Assembly (NCBI GenBank): GCA_002306005.1
Contig: DBRO01000073.1
Coordinates: forward strand, 8,446-17,404
Direction: 5' to 3'
DNA from: Ruminococcus sp. UBA1366
Lineage (GTDB): Bacteria > Bacillota > Clostridia > Oscillospirales > Ruminococcaceae
Length of the DNA: 8,959 nt
The position numbers and the translations under genes are program-made. The notes beneath the pieces were generated by a model. That model had not been told where the DNA came from. It saw only the letters and a list, made by a program, of their open reading frames with translations, and did not search any database. Below are positions 1 to 6,486 of this stretch, one piece after another; the first letter of the stretch is position 1; each line of letters opens with the position of its first letter.

Positions 1-444
1 ACGATTATGCCGGGTAAGGTGAATCCCGTGATTCCGGAAATGACCATACAGGCGGCAATTCGCGTGATTGCCAATGATACAGCGATTACGACAGCGGCGG
101 CAATGGGCAATTTAGAATTGAATGCATTTCTGCCGCTGATTGCGGATTGCTTGTTGGAAAGCTTGCAGCTGCTGACCAATACGGTTCGGATCTTTCGCGA
201 AAAATGCGTGGACTTGCTGGAGGCGGATGCGAAGCGTTGTGCGCATCATTTAAGTCGTTCGGCAACTGCCTATGCCACGGCGCTTGCGCCCTATACCGGT
301 TATGCACAGGCGGCGGAATTGATTCAAATCTGCGGCGCGGATCGTAAAAAAATCATACAGGAAGTGCTTCGGCGTAATTTGATGTCGCCGGAGCAGCTGG
401 ATACCATTCTGACTTTTTCGCAGACGGCAACGTATTTGGATTGA
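1..444 (+). CDS. aspA: Aspartate ammonia-lyase, C-terminal part (5' end outside window)
   Basis: This is the last 147 codons of a fumarase/aspartase-superfamily enzyme; the reading frame is open from base 1. Aspartase removes ammonia from L-aspartate to give fumarate in the cytoplasm, as a homotetramer. The window opens inside the family signature GSSxMPxKxNP: the first residues read TIMPGKVNPVIPE, the end of the mobile loop whose catalytic serine lies just upstream. VNPVIPE favours aspartase over class II fumarase, which usually has NPTQCE here. The following GNLELNAFLP and FREKCVD stretches are also typical of the family. The protein ends normally, shortly after the SPEQLD helix, so the 3' end is intact. 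There is no hairpin plus T-run between its stop and the promoter at 461, so some transcription may read through into the Asp23 gene. The family is certain; aspartase rather than a related lyase is likely. Confidence 0.9.
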   Translation, partial: TIMPGKVNPVIPEMTIQAAIRVIANDTAITTAAAMGNLELNAFLPLIADCLLESLQLLTNTVRIFREKCVDLLEADAKRCAHHLSRSATAYATALAPYTGYAQAAELIQICGADRKKIIQEVLRRNLMSPEQLDTILTFSQTATYLD

Positions 445-460
445 AATTGTACAAATAGCA

Positions 461-489
461 TTGAAATCTTTCCGGCGGTATGGTATAAT
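461..489 (+). promoter_or_regulatory. Sigma-A promoter with extended -10, driving the asp23-fakA operon
   Basis: The -35 hexamer TTGAAA (461-466) and the perfect -10 TATAAT (484-489) are separated by 17 bp. The bases TGG directly before the -10 also make an extended -10 (TGnTATAAT). Transcription should start near 496, leaving a leader of about 185 nt before the Asp23 gene at 682. The promoter begins only 17 bp after the aspA stop codon. Confidence 0.82.
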
Positions 490-495
490 GTTTGC

Positions 496-681
496 AGAAC
501 AAGTCTACAAACGGAGATTTTCTGTCGGACGAAACAATGAAAATCTCAAGTTCGTGATTATGGATGGGATCATTAACAGATACCGGTGACTTGCCCGGCA
601 AAAAAATGAAGAACAAACCAATTTGGATGAAGGGATACAGCGGCTTTTGCAATCTGCACCGCCGCGGAAACGGAGATTGAT
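496..681 (+). promoter_or_regulatory. Long structured 5' leader of the asp23-fakA mRNA
   Basis: The leader begins with a perfect 9-bp hairpin, GAGATTTTC (514-522) with GAAAATCTC (539-547), around a 16-nt loop. The 11-mer AAACGGAGATT occurs twice, at 509-519 in the 5' arm of this hairpin and at 668-678 as the ribosome binding site of the Asp23 gene. The 3' arm segment AATCTC (542-547) can therefore pair either with GAGATT at 514-519 or with GAGATT at 673-678, which overlaps the GGAG Shine-Dalgarno. A weaker 5-bp stem, GCGGC (640-644) with GCCGC (661-665), lies just before the ribosome binding site. I do not recognise a known riboswitch class. The pairings are seen in the sequence; the regulatory role is inference. 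Confidence 0.4.
564..680 (+). other. Possible 38-codon leader ORF abutting the Asp23 gene
   Basis: A short frame runs from ATG 564 to a TGA at 678-680, one base before the Asp23 start at 682; a second ATG lies at 606. The predicted peptide is basic and polar, has a single Cys, and includes the segment KNKPIWMKGYSGFCN. No clear Shine-Dalgarno precedes ATG 564, 606 or 627, which argues against translation from these codons. The same frame also continues upstream across a single TGA (555-557) to a CTG at 522 that does sit 5 nt after a GGAG. It matches no small protein I know, including SpoVM, which occupies this neighbourhood in Bacillus. It could be a leader peptide, a gene remnant, or chance. 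Confidence 0.2.
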
Positions 682-1032
682 ATGATAAAAACAGAAAATC
701 ATCTCGGATATATCAGCTTTTCGGGAAAATACCTGAAGACTTTGATTCGCAAAACGGCAGAAAGCTGCTTTGGCGTGGCGGGAATGAATCCGTATGGTGC
801 AAAGCAGGGACTGAAATCGGTCGTGGGCAGGCTGCAAAACGACGAGTCCGGCGTGATTCTGCATAAATGCGGCAATAAACTCGTAATTGAGTTGCATATA
901 TCCGTTGTGTACGGCGTCAATATTGCGGTCATTTCCGACAGCATTACGAACAAAGTTCGGTATGCTGTTGAGGATGAAGCGGGCGTACCTGTGGAGCGCG
1001 TGGACGTGTATGTGGACGGGATGAAGTCCTGA
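682..1032 (+). CDS. Asp23/Gls24 family protein (YloU-like, DUF322)
   Basis: This is a small soluble protein of 116 residues, the normal size for the family. It has the family pattern: an N-terminal GYISFSGKYLKTL segment, the FGVAGM stretch, a central GNKLVIELHISVVYGVNI beta region, and a C-terminal helix and strand ending ERVDVYVDG. The start is fixed by GGAG at 672-675, 6 nt before the ATG. There is no signal peptide or membrane segment. Family members include the Staphylococcus Asp23 envelope-stress protein and Bacillus YloU; their biochemical role is poorly defined. It lies 38 bp upstream of fakA, and this pairing is conserved across Firmicutes, suggesting a shared role at the cell envelope. 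The ribosomal protein L28 gene often found nearby is absent from this window. Confidence 0.9.
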   Translation: MIKTENHLGYISFSGKYLKTLIRKTAESCFGVAGMNPYGAKQGLKSVVGRLQNDESGVILHKCGNKLVIELHISVVYGVNIAVISDSITNKVRYAVEDEAGVPVERVDVYVDGMKS

Positions 1033-1070
1033 ATAGGATTCGGGAGCAAGTTTTAAGGGGGAACACATTT

Positions 1071-2720
1071 GTGATAAGCGGAAATCTGCTGCGCGACGCG
1101 TTTATCAGCGCGGCAAACAGCATTGCCAACCGAAAAAAGGACGTGGATGAACTGAACGTTTTTCCGGTGCCGGACGGCGACACGGGAACGAATATGTCCA
1201 TGACAATGGGCAACGCGCTGACGGAACTCAAACGCATGGATGAGAACGTAACGGTCGCGCAGGTTGCCGATGCAACCGCTTCCGCATTGCTGCGAGGCGC
1301 ACGGGGAAATTCCGGCGTAATTCTTTCACTGCTATTTCGCGGCTTTGCCAAAGCGTTTGCCGGTGCGAAAGAAGCCGATACGGAATTGTTAATCAAAGCG
1401 CTGGAGCTGGGTGCGGAGGGCGCGTATAAATCTGTGATGAAACCCACGGAAGGTACGATTCTCACAGTCGCCAGGCTTTCGGCGGAAAAAGCAGCGAAAG
1501 CAGGGCTTTCCACCAACGATACCACGCTGTTGTGGGCGGATGTGTGCAGCACCGCACAGGAGGCACTTGCGGATACGCCGAATTTACTGCCTGCACTGAA
1601 AAAAGCAGGTGTGGTGGATGCCGGCGGACAGGGACTTGTGATTATTTACAATGCCATATTGGATGTGATGCGCGGCGGCGAAATCGTTCAGCCGAAGGAC
1701 AAATCGGAAAAGCCCGCGGCGGCAACGTTTGAAACATTCTCCTCCGTGGTGGGCGATTATGATGCGGAAATTAACTTTACCTACTGTACGGAAATGATTA
1801 TCACAAAGTCCGAAAAAGCGCCGGATTCCGCCAAGCTGCGCGCTTATCTGGAAACCATCGGTGACTGCGTGGTGGTGGTTGAGGATGACGAGATTATCAA
1901 AGTCCATGTGCATACCAACAATCCCGGCAAGGCGCTGGAAAAAGCATTGCAGTTCGGCAGCTTGAACCTGCCGAAAATTGAGAATATGAAGATGCAGCAT
2001 GAGGCACGCCAAAAGCAGGCGGAGCTGGAAAACAAACAGCAGTTTGTCCCCGCAGCACCGGAAAAGCAGTTCGGATTTGTTGCCGTGGCGGCGGGCAGCG
2101 GCGTGGAGGAAATGTTCCGCGACATTGGCGTAGACTGCGTGGTACGCGGCGGACAAACCATGAATCCTTCCACGGATGATATTTTAGCGGCGATTACAGC
2201 TTGTCCGGCAGAAACGGTGTTTGTGCTGCCGAACAACAAGAATATCATTATGGCGGCGGAACAGGCGGTCAAACTGGCGGACAGGAAAGTTTGCGTACTG
2301 CAAACGCGGACAATTCCGCAGGGTATGGCAGCAATGCTGGCATTTGATCCCGATGCGGATTTCAACACGAATCGGATCGAAATGACCCACGCACTGGAGC
2401 GGGTTTCCACCGGACAGATTACTTTTGCCGCACGCGATTCGGATTACGAAGGACACGCGATTAAAAAGGGCGAAATCATGGCGATGGACAACGGCAAGCT
2501 GGCGTTTGTGGACAAGGACGTGAACAAGGCGGCATTCCGGCTGACGAAAAAGCTGCTGAAAGGTGATAGTACCTTTGTGACGCTGATTTACGGCGCGGAT
2601 GTGGCGGATGAAACTGCCGAGACGTTGCAAAAACAGCTGAGCACAAAGTTCTCCCACGTGGAAGTGAATTTGATTAACGGCGGACAGCCGGTGTATTATT
2701 ATATTATTTCGGTGGAATAG
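1071..2720 (+). CDS. fakA: Fatty acid kinase catalytic subunit FakA (DAK2/YloV family)
   Basis: FakA phosphorylates fatty acids bound to a FakB (DegV-family) partner, giving acyl-phosphate for phospholipid synthesis; it is cytosolic. The 549 residues match the usual 550 or so. The N-terminal DhaL/DAK2 kinase domain (about residues 1-200) carries DGDTGTN at 35-41, with the Asp residues that bind Mg-ATP, then RGARGNSG at 75-82 and a VDAGGQGL motif near its end. A middle region follows, including a VHVHTNNPGKALEKAL segment, then a C-terminal FakB-binding-type domain. The start is GTG, chosen because AAGGGGGA (1055-1062) lies 8 nt upstream and the N-terminus aligns with the family a few residues before LNVFPVPDGD. 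It is probably co-transcribed with the Asp23 gene and ends at the terminator at 2742. No FakB gene is seen here. Confidence 0.95.
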   Translation: MISGNLLRDAFISAANSIANRKKDVDELNVFPVPDGDTGTNMSMTMGNALTELKRMDENVTVAQVADATASALLRGARGNSGVILSLLFRGFAKAFAGAKEADTELLIKALELGAEGAYKSVMKPTEGTILTVARLSAEKAAKAGLSTNDTTLLWADVCSTAQEALADTPNLLPALKKAGVVDAGGQGLVIIYNAILDVMRGGEIVQPKDKSEKPAAATFETFSSVVGDYDAEINFTYCTEMIITKSEKAPDSAKLRAYLETIGDCVVVVEDDEIIKVHVHTNNPGKALEKALQFGSLNLPKIENMKMQHEARQKQAELENKQQFVPAAPEKQFGFVAVAAGSGVEEMFRDIGVDCVVRGGQTMNPSTDDILAAITACPAETVFVLPNNKNIIMAAEQAVKLADRKVCVLQTRTIPQGMAAMLAFDPDADFNTNRIEMTHALERVSTGQITFAARDSDYEGHAIKKGEIMAMDNGKLAFVDKDVNKAAFRLTKKLLKGDSTFVTLIYGADVADETAETLQKQLSTKFSHVEVNLINGGQPVYYYIISVE

Positions 2721-2741
2721 TTCTTTCAATAATAAAAGAAA

Positions 2742-2775
2742 CCCGCCGTAGACACTTTTTTGTGCCTGCGGCGGG
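2742..2775. terminator. Bidirectional intrinsic terminator between fakA and the flavoprotein gene
   Basis: The stem pairs 2742-2755 with 2762-2775 (CCCGCCG with CGGCGGG outside, CAC with GTG inside). It contains one A-C mismatch and one G-T wobble and closes on a six-T loop. On the minus strand the stem is followed by a T-rich run (TTTCTTTTATTATT), so it should stop the flavoprotein transcript well. On the plus strand the downstream sequence is A/T-rich but lacks a long T-run. It lies between convergent genes, 21 bp after the fakA stop. Confidence 0.82.
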
Positions 2776-2783
2776 TGTATTAT

Positions 2784-3488
2784 TTAAATTTTCCCATGCC
2801 ATGGACGAACTTTTGCATACCAGCCGTTTTTCTCCCAGTGTGCGAGGTCGGCGGGGTTGTGAATGAGCCGGCTGACTTTTCGCATGATAAAAAAATTCGC
2901 CTTTGTGCGCAGAGATGGCGTTGGATTTTTGGCGCGGCACAGGATTTGTTTTGCCAGTGTGCCGGTCTGCCGCCGGATTTTCTCCCGCTTTGGTTCGCTG
3001 ACATCCCGCCAGTTTGCTGCGGCAACGTTGATACCATAGCGGTATACTCGTCCCACGCCCCAAAAATGCAGGCTGTCCGTCATATCCTTTGCGGCGGATT
3101 TGTTCCCGCCGCCCGCCGCAGTGGTTACGGCAACAGCCTGTTTGCAAAACATGGCACCGCATGGACGATGCACCATAAATCGATACGCAAAATGGTCCAG
3201 CATCACTTTCATCGAGCCTGCCGTGTGCATGACATACACCGGCGAAGCAAGAATCAGCACATCCGCCCAGTCCATTTCCTCCGCGATTGCCTGCGTATAA
3301 GCTTTGTGCGGACAGGCATCCTCACCATCTATTACGCATTTCGCGCAGCCAAGGCAGAATTCCGGCATGGCTTCTGGCAAAAACAGTTCGTGAATCTGAT
3401 TGTTTGAAGTTAAACTTTCCGCCAGCATATGTGCGGTATGGTACGTGGAACTTTTTCGCATGGTTGCATGAATCATCAATACATTCAT
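2784..3488 (-). CDS. Flavodoxin-fold FMN reductase / iron-sulfur flavoprotein-like protein
   Basis: This 234-residue protein has the NADPH-dependent FMN reductase/flavodoxin fold. The first strand and phosphate-binding loop are MNVLMIHATMRKSST (residues 1-15), and the isoalloxazine-side motif is WADVLILASPVYVMHTAGSMK (about 74-94). A cysteine cluster C45-x2-C48-x2-C51-x7-C59 fits the compact CX2CX2CX4-7C pattern of archaeal Isf proteins, which bind a 4Fe-4S cluster, although many related reductases carry a similar pattern without a proven cluster. A basic C-terminal extension ends in HWEKNGWYAKVRPWH. The start is ATG 3488, preceded by AAGGCGG about 8 nt upstream. A weak TATAAC at 3516-3511 could be a -10 element, but no matching -35 is clear. 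The electron donor and substrate cannot be told from sequence. It is separated from secDF by a terminator, so it is probably its own unit. Confidence 0.85.
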   Translation of the reverse strand: MNVLMIHATMRKSSTYHTAHMLAESLTSNNQIHELFLPEAMPEFCLGCAKCVIDGEDACPHKAYTQAIAEEMDWADVLILASPVYVMHTAGSMKVMLDHFAYRFMVHRPCGAMFCKQAVAVTTAAGGGNKSAAKDMTDSLHFWGVGRVYRYGINVAAANWRDVSEPKREKIRRQTGTLAKQILCRAKNPTPSLRTKANFFIMRKVSRLIHNPADLAHWEKNGWYAKVRPWHGKI

Positions 3489-3570
3489 GAAATACACCGC
3501 CTTTCCTTCTGTTATATGCAGGAGAACACGTCTGCTTGCTATTTTTCTGCGCCAAATCGTATGCGTACAT

Positions 3571-3603
3571 GAAAATCCCCGGAAACCGAGTGGGCTTCCG
3601 GGG
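3571..3603 (-). terminator. Intrinsic terminator downstream of secDF
   Basis: Read on the minus strand, CCCCGGAA (3603-3596) pairs perfectly with TTCCGGGG (3584-3577) across an 11-nt loop and is followed by ATTTTC. It lies 13 bp after the secDF stop codon. The T-tract is short, so termination may be incomplete and some transcript could continue into the flavoprotein gene. Confidence 0.7.
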
Positions 3604-3616
3604 TGTGTTTTCAAAT

Positions 3617-5974
3617 TTATGCTTCCGCCGGCTTGCGTTTTTCGCCGGTTTTTGCAAGTTTTTTCTTGGAGTGATTCTGCATGATGACCCAGATGGTGGT
3701 TGCAACGCAGTTCGAGGAGTAAATACCGGTAATCATACCGATAATTAGCGGGAACGCAAAGCTCATAATGGAGCTGACACCCCGAATTAAGCACACGACG
3801 CAAACGATTGCCATAGCAAGTACCGTTGCAACGGTGGTGTTGATAGAACGTCCCAGCGTCTGCGTGACGCTTACGTCCACAAGTTCCTCCACGGTTGCTT
3901 TTCTGCCAAGAATCTTGCGGTTCTCACGGATACGGTCGTAAATGATAATCGTGGAGTTGATAGAGTAGCCCAGTACGGTGAGCAACACGGCGATGAGGTT
4001 TGCGTTGATGTCGTAACCGCACACCAGGAACGTGCCGTAAACCAACGCCATATCGTGAACCAGCGCAATAATAGAGGTCAAACCGGCAGAGAAACCGCCG
4101 ATTTTGCGGAACCGGATGCCGATGTAGATAATCGTCATCAGTCCGGCAAATGCTACGGCTACCAAGCATTTCAGCAGGAATTCCTTACCGTTCTGCGGAG
4201 ACACGTTCGAGGCGCTTTGCTTGACGATATTGTTGTCCGGATAAGCGGTTGTCAACGCGGTTTCCAACTCGTCCAGCTTTTCGCTGTTCATGCCGTCCTT
4301 TGCGGCAAACGAAACGCTCAGTGCGTTTTCGCCGCCGGCGGTATCCATGTTAGAACCGGTCGCAACGGTAGCTTCCTTGCCCACGGTATCCTCAATGGTT
4401 TTGGTTACATCGTCTACGTTCAGTTCGCCATCGTAGGAATAACTAATCATTGTACCGCCCTTGAATTCAATGGCAACATCCAGCTTGCCGGCGGCAGTTC
4501 CAATAATAATCAACGCAAACAGTGTGAGGGAAATCGCAAAGAATTTCTTCTTGTTCTTAACAATTGACAGGGTTTTTGGCGGGGTGTAATCCATTTTGCA
4601 GTACATACCAATTTTGCGGAACGGCTTGAACCGCGAAATGGATGCCAGCATAATGCGGGAGAAAAACACGCCGAAAATAAAGTTCAGGAAAATACCGATT
4701 AGTAACGTGTAACCGAGGGAGTAAATCGTACCCGCGGTGGAAACGCTGAAAGCAAAGAAAATTGGGTACAGCAGGGTTGCAAACAATCCGTCCGTTGGAC
4801 CAAACGCGCCCATCAGGATGACTGCAACGATAATGACAGTAATGTTACCGTCAAACACGGCGCTCCAGGCACGCTTGTAGCCCAGTTCGATTGCCCCGTT
4901 GAGCGTTTTTCCGGCGCGGAGTTCTTCCTTAATTCGTTCGGTCGTGATGACGTTTGCATCCACGCCCATACCAATCGAAAGAATAATTCCCGCAATACCG
5001 GGAATGGTCAGTGTAAAGCTTGGCAGGTTTCCAAAGAAACCGGAGATTGCCGCAACCGAACCGGCAACCTGTCCGATGAGCGCAAGCGCTGCAATGACAC
5101 CCGGTAGTCTGTAAATAAACGAAACGTACAGCGCAACGGCAATGAAGGCGATAATTCCCGCCAGCACCATTGCCTGTTTGGCGCTTTCACCCAACGTCGG
5201 GGAAATCGTATTGACGCTGGTATCGATCAGCGGATAGGTCAGCTGTCCGGCGTTGATTTTATCCGCCAAATCATTTGCCTCGGAGTTGCTAAATCCGGAA
5301 GAACCGCCGGAAATCACGGCTTCACCATCTGTTAGTGCGGCATTTACCGTAGCGGTGGAAATATTTTCATCATCCATCCAAATAGAAATGGAGCCGCCTT
5401 CGGCATATAATCTGGTTGTGGCTTCGCCAAAAGCTTCTTTGCCTTCGTCATCAAATTTCAGCGACACAACCCATTCTGTTCCGCCCGTATCGCTGGTTTG
5501 CTGTACCGCCTCAGCTTTTGTTACTTGGTCGCCGGTTAAAATCTCCGCGCCGTCCGCCTCAGAACCCTCGCGGAACACCATTTTATAGGTGCTGCCTAAC
5601 TCTGTCACGGCTGCTTCCGGATCAAAATCCGTTTCGCCCGCCTGCCACGGAAAGCTCACCACGACTTTTTTATTGGTATAGTCTACATACACATCGCTGT
5701 CCACAATGTTTAGATTGAGCAAGCGTTGCTGGATGACATTCCGCGCCGCAAGCATATCGTTCTTTGTGACTTTACTCAAATCATCGGTGTTGGGTTCAAA
5801 TGTGGCGGTTACACCGCCTTGAATATCAATGCCCCACCGGATGTCATCCGTGCTCTTAATAATGCTGGTTTTCGTATCTCCAAAATAAGTTGCAATGCCG
5901 AAAAACGTGAGATAGGTGAAAATCGCGATACAGGCAAGAGCAATAAAAAACGTCCGTTTTTTTACTTTCCGCAC
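3617..5974 (-). CDS. secDF: Protein translocase subunit SecDF (fused SecD-SecF)
   Basis: SecDF sits in the membrane beside SecYEG and uses the ion gradient to help pull exported proteins across. At 785 residues this is a complete fusion. The first membrane segment is about residues 8-27, followed by the D1 motif GIDIQGG (48-54) and a large extracellular region to about 255. SecD membrane segments begin after SPTLGESAKQAM; GMGVDANV (about 336-342) holds the conserved membrane Asp (339). The SecF half begins near residue 470, with its own EFKGGT motif (about 503-508), VHDMALVYG, and GYSINSTIIIYDRIREN. Twelve membrane segments are expected. The basic C-terminus (KKKLAKTGEKRK) is cytoplasmic. The start is GTG 5974, with TAGGAGG (5990-5984) 9 nt upstream. 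It is a single-gene unit with its own promoter and terminator. Confidence 0.96.
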   Translation of the reverse strand: MRKVKKRTFFIALACIAIFTYLTFFGIATYFGDTKTSIIKSTDDIRWGIDIQGGVTATFEPNTDDLSKVTKNDMLAARNVIQQRLLNLNIVDSDVYVDYTNKKVVVSFPWQAGETDFDPEAAVTELGSTYKMVFREGSEADGAEILTGDQVTKAEAVQQTSDTGGTEWVVSLKFDDEGKEAFGEATTRLYAEGGSISIWMDDENISTATVNAALTDGEAVISGGSSGFSNSEANDLADKINAGQLTYPLIDTSVNTISPTLGESAKQAMVLAGIIAFIAVALYVSFIYRLPGVIAALALIGQVAGSVAAISGFFGNLPSFTLTIPGIAGIILSIGMGVDANVITTERIKEELRAGKTLNGAIELGYKRAWSAVFDGNITVIIVAVILMGAFGPTDGLFATLLYPIFFAFSVSTAGTIYSLGYTLLIGIFLNFIFGVFFSRIMLASISRFKPFRKIGMYCKMDYTPPKTLSIVKNKKKFFAISLTLFALIIIGTAAGKLDVAIEFKGGTMISYSYDGELNVDDVTKTIEDTVGKEATVATGSNMDTAGGENALSVSFAAKDGMNSEKLDELETALTTAYPDNNIVKQSASNVSPQNGKEFLLKCLVAVAFAGLMTIIYIGIRFRKIGGFSAGLTSIIALVHDMALVYGTFLVCGYDINANLIAVLLTVLGYSINSTIIIYDRIRENRKILGRKATVEELVDVSVTQTLGRSINTTVATVLAMAIVCVVCLIRGVSSIMSFAFPLIIGMITGIYSSNCVATTIWVIMQNHSKKKLAKTGEKRKPAEA

Positions 5975-6089
5975 TCTATATATCCTCCTAAAAGATGGTT
6001 CTCATTCCGTCCGTTCCAAAAGCGGGAAATCCCGCCTGTCCGCACGAAATATCCGGTAGAAATAACCAAACCGGTTTGTAACAATTCAC
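5975..6089 (-). promoter_or_regulatory. 5' leader of secDF with short overlapping open frames
   Basis: The leader is about 115 nt from the predicted start of transcription. It holds the palindrome at 6067-6078, a compact GC-rich hairpin (6035-6022, GCGGG with CCCGC around a short loop), and two short frames. One runs from GTG 6045 to TAA 5962 (27 codons) and overlaps the first 13 nt of secDF; it has only a weak GGAT upstream. The other is a five-codon frame, MRTIF, from ATG 6005; its TAG stop (5990-5988) is part of the secDF Shine-Dalgarno TAGGAGG. secDF genes in some other bacteria are controlled by translated leader peptides, but no arrest motif is recognisable here. Translation of either frame is unproven. 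Confidence 0.35.
6067..6078. repeat. Perfect 12-bp palindrome CAAACCGGTTTG in the secDF promoter region
   Basis: CAAACCGGTTTG is an exact inverted repeat with no spacer. It lies roughly 10-20 bp downstream of the predicted secDF transcription start, a common place for a repressor operator. It does not extend beyond 12 bp, and I cannot name a regulator. As RNA it would make only a small, weak stem. An operator role is inference. Confidence 0.35.
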
Positions 6090-6095
6090 TTTAAC

Positions 6096-6124
6096 AGTAT
6101 AGTATTATTCCAAAGAAAAGTCAA
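6096..6124 (-). promoter_or_regulatory. secDF: Sigma-A promoter of secDF
   Basis: On the minus strand the -35 hexamer TTGACT (6124-6119) and the -10 TATACT (6101-6096) are separated by exactly 17 bp, both close to consensus. The predicted transcription start is near 6089, giving a leader of about 115 nt. Confidence 0.82.
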
Positions 6125-6327
6125 GCATTTTTTCCGTTTGATGTTTAATTTTCACGAAAAGGCGGTAAGAAATGCGAAAATGCGTTCTTCATAGGATCGA
6201 AATGTTTATTTCGCGCAGTTCGTTAAAAAAAACGCAATAACCGTCCCGGATAAAATCCCAATTCTGCGCTTTTCAGTGCATTTTTTAAAACACTTATCGT
6301 ATTAATTTATTTTCTTGCCGAAAATCA
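6125..6327. other. AT-rich spacer between divergent secDF and flgB promoters; no gene seen
   Basis: About 200 bp lie upstream of both divergent promoters, and I find no convincing reading frame. It holds a 6-bp hairpin, CGAAAT (6198-6203) with ATTTCG (6208-6213), nested inside TGCGTT (6181-6186) with AACGCA (6231-6236), and several A or T runs. Since both mapped promoters point outwards, these dyads would not be transcribed from them; they may be binding sites, part of an unseen small RNA, or chance. A full sigma-D flagellar promoter is not present. Confidence 0.3.
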
Positions 6328-6356
6328 TTGATTTTTCATGTCGAATGTTGTATAAT
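6328..6356 (+). promoter_or_regulatory. Sigma-A promoter of the flgB flagellar operon
   Basis: TTGATT (6328-6333) and a perfect TATAAT (6351-6356) are separated by 17 bp. Transcription should start near 6363, leaving a leader of about 124 nt before flgB. The leader contains a possible small stem, CTTTTA (6436-6441) with TAAAAG (6450-6455), but no known riboswitch that I recognise. The housekeeping-type promoter fits an early flagellar (rod/hook) operon in Firmicutes. Confidence 0.78.
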
Positions 6357-6486
6357 ATATTCTAGATAACTGTATGGATTTTTTTGTATACCTGCAAGGA
6401 TGCGTAACAAATTGTTCATATTACGGCGGCGTCCCCTTTTATTATTCGGTAAAAGCCGCACGTAAACGGATAAGGAGGGAAAAGTT

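Noticed and set aside
555..557. In-frame TGA in the asp23 leader as a selenocysteine codon.
   Set aside because: Only a 4-bp pairing follows the TGA, which is not a convincing bacterial SECIS element, and no selenoprotein family matches.
445..681. Known riboswitches (c-di-GMP, SAM, glycine, fluoride, T-box), or an rpmB or spoVM gene, in the asp23 leader.
   Set aside because: None of the conserved core sequences I know is visible, and the short frames do not resemble L28 or SpoVM. An Infernal search would be needed to be sure.
3489..3803. Upstream extension of the flavoprotein frame to a 339-residue protein.
   Set aside because: The extension runs through the secDF terminator and the 3' end of secDF in another frame; the family N-terminus and a ribosome binding site fit ATG 3488.
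6298..6324. A sigma-D flagellar promoter before flgB (GCCGAAAA at 6317-6324).
   Set aside because: The upstream TAAA element at the required spacing is missing; a good sigma-A promoter lies immediately downstream.
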